Origin: Elusimicrobiaceae bacterium
GTDB lineage: Bacteria > Elusimicrobiota > Elusimicrobia > Elusimicrobiales > Elusimicrobiaceae
DNA length: 6,884 nt
Assembly: GCA_024405075.1 (NCBI GenBank)
Contig: JAKSPG010000066.1
Coordinates: 1 to 6,884 of the forward strand
Reading direction: 5' to 3'
Position 1 is the first letter of the stretch; the number at the start of each line of letters is the position of its first letter. Under the pieces are notes generated by a model that was not told the DNA's origin, made no database searches, and saw only the letters and a list, made by a program, of their open reading frames with translations. This document shows, in pieces, positions 1 through 5,732 of this stretch. The translations under genes and the position numbers were made by a program.

Positions 1-2
1 AA

Positions 3-155
3 CTCCATTGGTTTGACGAAGTAACTAACGGACAATTTACTACTTCCCGGGTATTATATTTTAACGACAAAAGCCTGCGTCAACTGGCAGGCTTTGATGT
101 GCAAATTCGTTTACCGGGAGTCTTTTTGAGAAGCCGCCCGCTGATCAGCCACTAA
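3..155 (+). CDS. C-terminal end of an unidentified protein (truncated by window edge)
   Basis: One forward frame is open from the left edge to a TAA at 153-155, giving 50 residues that begin LHWFDEVTNG and end LRSRPLISH. The composition is protein-like, mixing aromatic, charged and hydrophobic residues, with no low complexity. The other two forward frames hit stops by base 24. The start and most of the gene lie outside the window. I do not recognise the family. It would be convergent with the RDD gene, with 26 bp between the two stop codons. A 9-bp perfect hairpin (70-95) lies inside this frame and may serve as the neighbour's terminator. It could be a chance open stretch; 50 codons at an edge is modest evidence. 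Confidence 0.45.
   Translation, partial: LHWFDEVTNGQFTTSRVLYFNDKSLRQLAGFDVQIRLPGVFLRSRPLISH
70..95 (-). terminator. Possible rho-independent terminator of the RDD gene
   Basis: AAAGCCTGC (70-78) and GCAGGCTTT (87-95) form a perfect 9-bp stem around an 8-nt loop. Read on the minus strand, the stem is followed by TTTTGTCGTT, a broken T-tract. On the plus strand no T-run follows, so it would act only on minus-strand transcripts. It lies 87 nt past the RDD stop codon, inside the apparent 3' end of the convergent edge gene. Confidence 0.45.
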
Positions 156-181
156 ACTGGTGGAACCAATCCTCGGCCCAA

Positions 182-1039
182 TTACGGCTCCGGCGCGTAA
201 ACGACCCGTGTATGCTTGGTATCTTTGGCAACAGCACTAATCTTGTATGAAGTTTTAGACACGCCGATTTTAAAGCCTCTCGGCTCTAACGCGCGCCGCG
301 TATCACGCTGAAACTGCACCGGATCGCCCGACAACAGCGACAGACGCAACAAATCGTTGGTATAGTAACCGTATTTTAGTTTATGTACTTCCTCTAACGC
401 CGAGATTTTGTACAAATGGGTCCGGGCATGGCGGATATAATATTGATCCAATACCGCCCCGCCTCCAAACGTCTGCGAATAAACCGTCCATGCAAAAGCC
501 ACCAGCAGGATACCCCCCAACACCTGCACTAGGGTACGCTCCAAACCACTTCTTTGGCGGATTTGCACCACCACGCTACCGCCAAACATATCGTGCAAAG
601 AACGGTGTCTGTCATCAAAAAAAGCAAGCAGGAAACCACACATTAAAAGTGCCCCGCTAATGTAATATCCCACGGCCCGCAGCAGGGCCCGACCAAAGGA
701 AATGGGGCCGCTTAAATCTTGTTGAACCACCGCAATACCCACCAGGCTTTTACCCAGCGTCATACGGTCGCCACAAGAGAAAACAGACTCATACAAAACA
801 AACAAACCATTCACGCCCGCCACCCACAACAGGTAGTGCCACATTTCTATTTCCGGGTGCATCAGTTTAATAACCAACCACGTTAATACCTGACAGGGAA
901 TAAAAATTATCCCGTAATCAATCAAAAATGCCACAAACCGCTCCGTGATAGAAGCGTAAACCACTTGGGGAGTTTCTTGCGCTTGTGCGGCCGGGGCCGC
1001 GGCAGTAGGGTTCATAATATCAATATGCTGTTGTGTCAT
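182..1039 (-). CDS. RDD-family membrane protein with C-terminal pilin-like domain
   Basis: This 285-residue integral membrane protein starts with a soluble, Ala/Gln/Pro-rich N-terminus (1-27). The RDD domain spans about 28-160: ITERFVAFLIDYG supplies the conserved Arg34 at the start of helix 1 and Asp41 within it, DRMTLGKSLVGIAVV is the typical middle segment, and DDRHRSLHDMFGGSVVV is the typical RDD ending. RDD proteins are poorly characterised inner-membrane proteins, some linked to ion transport, so no substrate is assigned. Most RDD proteins stop near the domain. Here a further hydrophobic helix (about 171-190) is followed by about 95 residues containing ALEEVHKLKYGYYTNDL and GFKIGV..SYKISA, which resemble the head of type IV pilin-like proteins (an inference). 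The ATG is preceded by GAGGA at 1047-1051 with 7-nt spacing, which supports this start. It is divergent from the secreted-protein gene. Confidence 0.88.
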   Translation of the reverse strand: MTQQHIDIMNPTAAAPAAQAQETPQVVYASITERFVAFLIDYGIIFIPCQVLTWLVIKLMHPEIEMWHYLLWVAGVNGLFVLYESVFSCGDRMTLGKSLVGIAVVQQDLSGPISFGRALLRAVGYYISGALLMCGFLLAFFDDRHRSLHDMFGGSVVVQIRQRSGLERTLVQVLGGILLVAFAWTVYSQTFGGGAVLDQYYIRHARTHLYKISALEEVHKLKYGYYTNDLLRLSLLSGDPVQFQRDTRRALEPRGFKIGVSKTSYKISAVAKDTKHTRVVYAPEP

Positions 1040-1046
1040 ACATAAT

Positions 1047-1065
1047 TCCTCGTATTTTTATTATA
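1047..1065 (-). promoter_or_regulatory. Promoter -10 and ribosome binding site of the RDD gene
   Basis: On the minus strand a perfect TATAAT lies at 1060-1065 and a GAGGA Shine-Dalgarno at 1047-1051, giving a leader of roughly 15 nt before the ATG. The best -35 is TTGTTT at 1085-1090, with a long 19-bp spacer. The -10 is convincing; the -35 is weak. Confidence 0.5.
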
Positions 1066-1116
1066 ACAAGTTTTGGTCGCAAAAAAACAAGAAGATAAAG
1101 GCAAACGTATACCAGC

Positions 1117-1147
1117 CAAAAGGCCCAGCGGCTTTTTGGGCCTTTTG
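1117..1147. repeat. Perfect 11-bp inverted repeat (terminator-like hairpin) between divergent genes
   Basis: CAAAAGGCCCA (1117-1127) pairs perfectly with TGGGCCTTTTG (1137-1147) around a 9-nt loop, gcggctttt. The stem is GC-rich at the tip with A/T at the base, so each strand ends in TTTTG, like a short bidirectional terminator. It lies between two genes that point away from each other, where no terminator is expected. It ends 4 nt before the -35 of the plus-strand gene. Possible roles are insulation between the divergent units, the end of an unseen small RNA, or a protein-binding dyad. Confidence 0.6.
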
Positions 1148-1151
1148 ACCC

Positions 1152-1180
1152 TTGTGACAGCAATGGCTCCAAGCTAGAAT
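1152..1180 (+). promoter_or_regulatory. Sigma70-type promoter of the secreted-protein gene
   Basis: TTGTGA (1152-1157) and TAGAAT (1175-1180) are separated by exactly 17 bp. The -10 ends only 4 nt before the ATG at 1185, and no Shine-Dalgarno lies between them. Transcription would start at or just after the start codon, so the mRNA would be leaderless if this is the promoter used. Confidence 0.5.
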
Positions 1181-1184
1181 ATGT

Positions 1185-2270
1185 ATGAAGCGGTTGATAA
1201 AATCCATCTTCTACAGTATTTTTTTGGGTTATCTTTTTTTGCCTTGTGCTTACGCGCAGGCCTCGCTAGAAGGAGCGGCCCGCGGCGGGGCGTTAGCTCA
1301 AACCCACCTGGCTAAACAGGTACACAAAACAGCTATGCTGGCCAGACAAATGCAAAGGAGATATCCCGGCATTTCATCTTGGGGAAGTGCCAGTGAAAAT
1401 TTTATCGTTGAGCCGTTTGTAGACCCGGGATACATTCTGTCACATATCCCTGCCCGTGAATTATATCCCGAGGTACCTTCTCTCACGCAGGAGTATTTGC
1501 CTAATTATTTTTTAATGAGGAACAATTTGGCCACCCTACAATGGATGCCCGTCCTGGAACAAAACCGCCAAGCCATTACCAATCACGCCGTTGATTTCTA
1601 CCGTGAAAAAACCCCTATTACCCACTCTCCCCAAGACGATATTTCTTGGCTGGCCAGGCAAGTGGACGACCAAACAAACTACCTCTTTTTAGGAGAACTG
1701 AACCACTACGAGACAATTACTTCTATCCAGGTAACAGCACTGGTACATCAAATACGGCTACAACAACCGCACGGACGGGAGATTTTCTTATTTACTGAAT
1801 TTTTGCCTAAAGCAAAACAGTGGAAAGATGTAGTCCTGGAAGACGATGTCCTTTACGAGACCGATATGCCCACCTGGGAAACAATTTCACTGGACCAAAT
1901 CCCCATCATCGGTTTAGAGCCGGAATTTGTTATAGAGTATCAACCGTATCTGGGGTTGGAGATGATGGCAGAGCACTGCCAAAGCGGCCGCATGGTATGG
2001 ACGTCCCTGGAAGGAATCCGCTTGCGTAATCAGCACTGGAAAAACCTGTTACTGCAGTACCGTACCGCCCACCCAGACGCCTTATTTATTATCTACGCCG
2101 GAGCCGGACACACGGAATATACCGCCCCATACTCTTTGGGAAGTGCCTTCTCTGGCCCGCATACGATTAATGTGAGCCTGGACCCGCTTGTTGACGGCCA
2201 CACCACCGATATCGGGCTTTTTTCCGATAGAACAAAAAAAAATCTTATCCGAAAGGATATTACAATTTAA
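1185..2270 (+). CDS. Secreted ChaN/TraB/EreA-superfamily-like protein
   Basis: This 361-residue protein opens with a Sec signal peptide: basic n-region MKRLIK, hydrophobic core to about residue 20, then AYA|Q, with cleavage predicted after Ala24. Cys21 lacks a lipobox, so it is probably not a lipoprotein. Residues 25-160 match nothing I recognise. From about 164 it resembles the ChaN/Tiki/TraB/EreA superfamily. The strand-end motif LFLGELNH carries Glu171 and His174, and FLFTEF carries Glu205. Further on come GLEPE (243-247), IRLRNQHW (278-285, Arg/Asn) and IIYAGAGH with His309. In that superfamily the conserved Glu and His residues form the active or ligand site; relatives include haem-binding ChaN, erythromycin esterase and Tiki proteases, so the substrate is open. 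The ATG is chosen because it gives the basic n-region; an in-frame stop at 1155-1157 rules out a start farther upstream. No Shine-Dalgarno is visible. Confidence 0.8.
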   Translation: MKRLIKSIFYSIFLGYLFLPCAYAQASLEGAARGGALAQTHLAKQVHKTAMLARQMQRRYPGISSWGSASENFIVEPFVDPGYILSHIPARELYPEVPSLTQEYLPNYFLMRNNLATLQWMPVLEQNRQAITNHAVDFYREKTPITHSPQDDISWLARQVDDQTNYLFLGELNHYETITSIQVTALVHQIRLQQPHGREIFLFTEFLPKAKQWKDVVLEDDVLYETDMPTWETISLDQIPIIGLEPEFVIEYQPYLGLEMMAEHCQSGRMVWTSLEGIRLRNQHWKNLLLQYRTAHPDALFIIYAGAGHTEYTAPYSLGSAFSGPHTINVSLDPLVDGHTTDIGLFSDRTKKNLIRKDITI

Positions 2271-2324
2271 AAACAAATCGTTGGCACATATAGCAGGTTT
2301 TGATATCCGTTGGGTACTTAAATG

Positions 2325-2372
2325 AAAAAAAAAAGGGGGACGGGAAAAAATTCCGCCCCCCCACTTTTTTTT
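2325..2372. terminator. Bidirectional rho-independent terminator between convergent genes
   Basis: An A-run (2325-2334) leads into GGGGGACGGG (2335-2344). After the tip, TTCCG (2351-2355) runs into a seven-base C-tract (2356-2362), followed by an eight-base T-run (2365-2372). The G/C arms pair with a small mismatch and the A and T runs extend the stem, so each strand ends in a strong U-tract. It sits 54 nt after the secreted-protein stop and 17 nt past the symporter stop, serving both. Confidence 0.85.
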
Positions 2373-2389
2373 AGAAAACAACCCAGTAC

Positions 2390-3988
2390 TTATGCCGCAA
2401 TACCCAAACGTGAGAACAGCACATACACGCCAAATGCACACAACGCTATCGCCACACTGACGATGACCGCTTTGTTCCATGGGGTGGTATCCACCACGTG
2501 CAAATCTTGTGTGCTGTCGTACTTGTTTTGCGTCGGCCAGAATTTCCCTGTCATGTACATAAACATAACGGAAACTACAAATAAAATGGCCAAAATATGC
2601 AAGAAGTGTAACGTTGTATGAATGATATTTAATTGTGTAAGCCCATACCCTACCATAAAGAATACCAGCGTTGCTTTAGCCGCCCAGGCCGGCGCGGTTT
2701 TATTGAGCATGCCAAACACGATTAAGGTAAATATCGGCACGTTGTAAAACCCGTTTACCATTTGCAAGTAGTTAAAAAGGCCCGAGGGAGCCATCGCGAT
2801 CAACGGTGCCACACACATAGAGAACACCGCCAGCACAATCCCCACGTATTTACCTTTAGTAACTAGTTCGTGATCGGTAGCGGTAGGTTTGATAAGCGGC
2901 TTATAGACGTTCAACATAAACAGCGTAGACGTAGAGTTAAGTGCCGCGTTAAACGAACTTAAAATCGCCCCGAACAGTACCGCCGCAAAAAAACCAATCA
3001 AATAGAACGGCAATACTTTGTTGACGAGCATCGGGTAAGCCATATCACCTACTTGAAGCGGATTATCCCGGAAAATATGAAATGCAATAATTCCCGGCAA
3101 AATCAAATACAACGGCCCGATAAGTTTAAAGCACGCCGCCAATAACAACCCCTTTTGGCCTTCCTTTAAGTTTTTAGCAGCCAACACACGTTGTACAATG
3201 GTTTGGTTGCATCCCCAATAAAACAAGTGTACCAGAAGCATCCCGGTAAACATGGTGGCAAACGGAACGGGATCAATAGAAGAACCGATAGCGTTGAATT
3301 TTTCCGGGTGAGATTTAACCACTTCCACAAGTCCGGCGGCGATGTTTCCATCTCCAACATACGCCAACGCAAACAGCGGTACCATTAACCCGCCGATAAT
3401 CAGCCCGATGCCGTTAATCGCATCGGCTACCGCCATGATGCGAAGCCCACCGAATACCGTATACAAACACCCCAGCACCCCAATCGCTACCACTACCACA
3501 ATAATAGCCATCATGGGCGAAAGGTGGAACGTGCCCATGATATCAAAAATACCGCCCATGCCAATAGCACCGGAATACAAAACAGTCGGCAATAAAATCA
3601 GCACATAACCTGCTAAAAACAAGAAATTAACGAACTGTTTAGTCGCCGCATCGTAACGTTCGCCGATAAAATCCGGGATCGTTGCATAGCCTCTTTTCAA
3701 GTAGCGCGGCAGGAAGAAAAACGCCACGATAATCAGCGCGACCGAGGCCCCAATCTCCCAGCCCATGCTGGACATATTAAACATGTATCCTTGCCCGTTA
3801 AGCCCTACCATCTGTTCGGTAGATAAGTTCGTCAGCAACAACGAAGCCGCGATAATCCAACCCGTCAGACCGCGCCCCGCCAAGAAATACCCTTCTGAAG
3901 ATGAAGCATCTTTTTTACGCGTCAAGTAATAAGATGCCCCCAACACCAACGCCGTAAAACACACAAACGACGATATTGTCAGCAACAT
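2390..3988 (-). CDS. Sodium:solute symporter (SSS/SLC5 family, vSGLT/YidK type)
   Basis: This 532-residue inner-membrane protein has about 13-14 hydrophobic helices and matches the length of vSGLT-type sodium/sugar cotransporters (LeuT fold). The recognisable stretches, in order, are AASLLLTNLSTEQMVGLNG (47-65), LPRYLKRGYATIPDF (93-107), GGLRIMAVADAINGIGLI (180-197), NQTIVQRVLAAK (261-272) and FGAILSSFNAALNSTSTLF (339-357). Ala341, Ser344 and Ser345 line up with the Na2-site A-x-x-S-S of vSGLT. Gln59 and Glu78 keep the spacing of the sugar-contacting Gln and Glu. The overall match feels closest to E. coli YidK. The NQ-x-I-x-QR segment has Thr where vSGLT has its gating Tyr. Probable role is Na+-driven uptake of a sugar or related organic solute; the substrate is not assigned. 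AAGGAG at 3994-3999, 5 nt before the ATG, fixes the start. It stands alone, divergent from hydG. Confidence 0.93.
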   Translation of the reverse strand: MLLTISSFVCFTALVLGASYYLTRKKDASSSEGYFLAGRGLTGWIIAASLLLTNLSTEQMVGLNGQGYMFNMSSMGWEIGASVALIIVAFFFLPRYLKRGYATIPDFIGERYDAATKQFVNFLFLAGYVLILLPTVLYSGAIGMGGIFDIMGTFHLSPMMAIIVVVVAIGVLGCLYTVFGGLRIMAVADAINGIGLIIGGLMVPLFALAYVGDGNIAAGLVEVVKSHPEKFNAIGSSIDPVPFATMFTGMLLVHLFYWGCNQTIVQRVLAAKNLKEGQKGLLLAACFKLIGPLYLILPGIIAFHIFRDNPLQVGDMAYPMLVNKVLPFYLIGFFAAVLFGAILSSFNAALNSTSTLFMLNVYKPLIKPTATDHELVTKGKYVGIVLAVFSMCVAPLIAMAPSGLFNYLQMVNGFYNVPIFTLIVFGMLNKTAPAWAAKATLVFFMVGYGLTQLNIIHTTLHFLHILAILFVVSVMFMYMTGKFWPTQNKYDSTQDLHVVDTTPWNKAVIVSVAIALCAFGVYVLFSRLGIAA

Positions 3989-3993
3989 ACGTT

Positions 3994-3999
3994 CTCCTT
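3994..3999 (-). promoter_or_regulatory. Strong Shine-Dalgarno of the symporter gene
   Basis: Read on the minus strand, AAGGAG ends 5 nt before the ATG at 3986-3988. This is a near-ideal ribosome binding site and decides the start codon. It contrasts with hydG and the secreted-protein gene, neither of which has a visible Shine-Dalgarno. Confidence 0.8.
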
Positions 4000-4053
4000 A
4001 TCGGTTAATTTATCCCTGCACGCAGGACACGGCTTGCGCAGCCCGCTACCTTC

Positions 4054-4082
4054 ATTGTAGATATAATCGTAGTGTTAGTCAA
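4054..4082 (-). promoter_or_regulatory. Sigma70-type promoter of the symporter gene
   Basis: On the minus strand TTGACT (4077-4082) and TACAAT (4054-4059) are separated by 17 bp, five of six consensus bases in each. The predicted start near 4047 gives a leader of about 58 nt. That leader contains two short dyads, GGCT/AGCC (4031-4043) and CCTGC/GCAGG (4015-4026), which may fold but are weak. The spacer also contains TATAAT on the opposite strand, so the two divergent promoters may overlap. Confidence 0.7.
4062..4067 (+). promoter_or_regulatory. Candidate -10 element for hydG
   Basis: A perfect TATAAT on the plus strand lies within the spacer of the divergent symporter promoter. No good -35 is present at 16-18 bp: TTGCGC at 4034-4039 is 22 bp away. 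If used, it would give a leader of about 70-75 nt containing the two GC-rich hairpins near 4103-4135. If both promoters work, RNA polymerase could occupy only one at a time. Confidence 0.3.
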
Positions 4083-4102
4083 TAAACTAATACAAAACTC
4101 CC

Positions 4103-4135
4103 CCCGCGGGCATGCGGGCCTGGCCACAAAAGTGG
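4103..4135 (+). promoter_or_regulatory. Tandem small hairpins just upstream of the hydG start
   Basis: CCCGC (4103-4107) pairs with GCGGG (4114-4118), and CCAC (4124-4127) pairs with GTGG (4132-4135) around AAAA. They end 12 nt before ATG 4148. TATCAT at 4136-4141 follows directly and sits 6 nt before that ATG, the spacing of a leaderless promoter, but no -35 is recognisable. The dyads may be an operator or leader structure; this is a weak call. Confidence 0.3.
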
Positions 4136-4147
4136 TATCATATGTGT

Positions 4148-5530
4148 ATGATTATTGATGATGAAAAACTACAACGAACGTTGGAAGATGCCAAGTCGCA
4201 TACCGATTCCGACGTGACGGCCATTTTAGAAAAAGCCAAAGCCCTCAAAGGCATTTCGCTTACCGAAGCCGCGGTCCTGTTAAACTTAACCGACCGCAAC
4301 TTGTTAAATAAACTGTACGATACAGCCAAATTTGTCAAAGAAGCCATTTACGGCAACCGCATTGTCTTGTTTGCCCCTTTATACATTTCCAACCTATGCT
4401 CTAACGAGTGCGTATATTGCGCCTTCCGCCGCTCCAACACGGCGTTAAAACGCCATGCTAGTTCGCAAGATGAAATCAAACAGGAAATTACGGCCCTTTT
4501 ACAGCAAGGGCACAAACGCGTTTTAATGGTAGCGGGTGAATCGTACCCTGGCGGCGGCTTGCAATATATTTACGACAGTATCAAGACGATTTACGACACA
4601 CGCTGGAACGGTCAAAACATCCGCCGTGTCAATGTAAACATTGCCCCGCTGACATTGGAACAATTTGCCGAACTCAAAAAGTGCAACATCGGCACCTTCC
4701 AACTGTTCCAAGAAACGTATCACAAAGAAACATACGAAAAATTGCACATCGCCGGTGCCAAGAAAGATTACCAATTCCGTTTAGACGCCATGGACCGCGC
4801 CTTACAAGCCGGAATTAACGACGTGGGTATCGGGCCGCTACTTGGCTTGTACGACCACAAATATGAGATTTTAGCTACGCTGGAACACTCGTGGTATTTA
4901 GACAAAAAATACGGTATCGGCCCGCATACGATTTCTATCCCGCGCATTGAACCGGCCGAAGGGAGTGAATTTAGCAAGCACCCCAACGATGTATTATCCG
5001 ACGATGATTTTAAAAAATGTATTGCCGTTTTGCGCCTTGCGGTGCCGTATACGGGCATCATTTTAAGTACACGCGAAACACCGGCCATGCGCAACGCCTG
5101 TTTGGAACTGGGCGTATCGCAAATTTCCGCCGCCTCCCGCGTCAATCCGGGTGGCTATTCGTACGATAAAGACAACGGCAGCCAGTTTACACTGACTGAC
5201 GAGCGAAGTTTGGCCGAAGTCATTGATGCCGTGGTAGACGCTAAGCACATGCCGTCTTTTTGCACGGGTTGCTATCGCTTGGGACGCGTAGGCAAAGATT
5301 TTATGGATATGGCCAAACCGGGTTTAATTAAGACGCACTGTCTGCCCAATGCTATGTTCACGTTCGCCGAGTACTTGGAAGATTTCGCGCCGGCTCCCTT
5401 AAAAACCAAAGGATACGCGCTTATTGAGAGCACGGCCAAGGAGGCCTTCCCGGCAGACTCGCCGATTCATAAGCTGATTGAAGACAACCTAACGAAGATT
5501 AAGAGCGGCAAGCGGGACTTGTACTTCTAG
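4148..5530 (+). CDS. hydG: [FeFe]-hydrogenase maturase HydG (radical SAM tyrosine lyase)
   Basis: HydG cleaves tyrosine with S-adenosylmethionine to p-cresol, CO and cyanide and builds the Fe(CO)2CN synthon used for the H-cluster of [FeFe] hydrogenase, in the cytoplasm. The radical-SAM cluster motif CSNECVYC (CX3CX2C) is at residues 84-91, inside FAPLYISNLCSNEC. The HydG-specific C-terminal motif is Cys372-x2-Cys375-x22-Cys398, which binds the second cluster; it separates HydG from the shorter ThiH. RRVNVNIAPL, FQETYHKETYE, GIGPHTISIPRI and ISTRE-like LSTRETP are family landmarks. Length is 460 residues here; HydG is usually about 470. Two earlier in-frame ATGs exist, 4142 (+2 residues) and 4112 (+12). 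I prefer 4148 because homology begins at about IIDDEKL and the 4112 extension runs through GC-rich hairpins. None has a Shine-Dalgarno. No hydE, hydF or hydrogenase gene is adjacent. Confidence 0.95.
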   Translation: MIIDDEKLQRTLEDAKSHTDSDVTAILEKAKALKGISLTEAAVLLNLTDRNLLNKLYDTAKFVKEAIYGNRIVLFAPLYISNLCSNECVYCAFRRSNTALKRHASSQDEIKQEITALLQQGHKRVLMVAGESYPGGGLQYIYDSIKTIYDTRWNGQNIRRVNVNIAPLTLEQFAELKKCNIGTFQLFQETYHKETYEKLHIAGAKKDYQFRLDAMDRALQAGINDVGIGPLLGLYDHKYEILATLEHSWYLDKKYGIGPHTISIPRIEPAEGSEFSKHPNDVLSDDDFKKCIAVLRLAVPYTGIILSTRETPAMRNACLELGVSQISAASRVNPGGYSYDKDNGSQFTLTDERSLAEVIDAVVDAKHMPSFCTGCYRLGRVGKDFMDMAKPGLIKTHCLPNAMFTFAEYLEDFAPAPLKTKGYALIESTAKEAFPADSPIHKLIEDNLTKIKSGKRDLYF

Positions 5531-5548
5531 TCCTTGCAGGCTTTATTC

Positions 5549-5605
5549 ATTCCACTTTTCTATATCCCGCATACCAACCTTGCGGGATGACGAGAAAAGT
5601 GGAAT
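5549..5605 (+). repeat. Palindromic element, copy 1 (two-storey hairpin)
   Basis: A perfect 12-bp outer stem, ATTCCACTTTTC (5549-5560) with GAAAAGTGGAAT (5594-5605), encloses an 8-bp inner stem, ATCCCGCA (5564-5571) with TGCGGGAT (5581-5588). The stems are joined by an uneven internal loop (TAT on the left, GACGA on the right) and capped by 9 nt. The 35-nt core 5560-5594 recurs inverted at 5629-5663. It lies 19 nt past the hydG stop. TTTTATGTTCT follows, so it may also slow or end hydG transcription. Confidence 0.8.
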
Positions 5606-5622
5606 TTTATGTTCTCATTTTA

Positions 5623-5669
5623 GTCTCGCTCGTCACCCCGCAATGTTTCTGTGCGGGGTATAGCGAGGC
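5623..5669 (-). repeat. Palindromic element, copy 2 (inverted relative to copy 1)
   Basis: The outer stem GTCTCGCT (5623-5630) pairs with AGCGAGGC (5662-5669) with one G-T wobble. The inner stem ACCCCGCA (5635-5642) pairs with TGCGGGGT (5652-5659) around a 9-nt loop. Read on the minus strand, the 35-nt core 5629-5663 matches copy 1 at 28 positions. Five differences are in the loop; the other two form one swapped base pair in the stem. The core CTAT...TGACGAG edges are identical, while the outer arms differ but still pair. Confidence 0.8.
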
Positions 5670-5688
5670 GAAACAAAGCAAAACAAAG

Positions 5689-5717
5689 AACCCCGCCGAA
5701 GCGGGGTTTTTTGTTTT
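5689..5717. terminator. Bidirectional terminator between hydG and the porin gene
   Basis: AACCCCGC (5689-5696), loop CGAA, then GCGGGGTT (5701-5708) form a perfect 8-bp stem. A six-base T-run (5707-5712) and another TTTT follow for hydG. On the minus strand the tip reads C-TTCG-G, the very stable UUCG tetraloop, and the stem is followed by TTCTTTGTTTT, so it can also stop the convergent porin gene, which ends at 5733. Confidence 0.9.
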
Positions 5718-5732
5718 CAATTTCTAATTTAC

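Noticed and set aside
2082..2480. 132-residue open frame on the minus strand
   Set aside because: It spans the end of the secreted-protein gene, the whole terminator and the start of the symporter's 3' region in another frame, and contains poly-Phe and Gly runs made by the terminator tracts.
2322..2621. 99-residue open frame on the plus strand
   Set aside because: It starts in the terminator A-run (MKKKRG) and runs antisense through the well-supported symporter gene.
4768..5145. 125-residue open frame on the minus strand
   Set aside because: It is antisense to the middle of hydG, where the forward frame has clear family motifs.
4148..5530. ThiH (tyrosine lyase of thiamine synthesis) instead of HydG
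   Set aside because: The protein is about 80 residues longer than typical ThiH and carries the C-terminal CX2CX22C cluster motif that ThiH lacks.
5549..5669. CRISPR repeats or a tRNA-like gene
   Set aside because: There are only two copies, they are in opposite orientation, there is no spacer array, and the fold is a single hairpin without any cloverleaf or anticodon arm.
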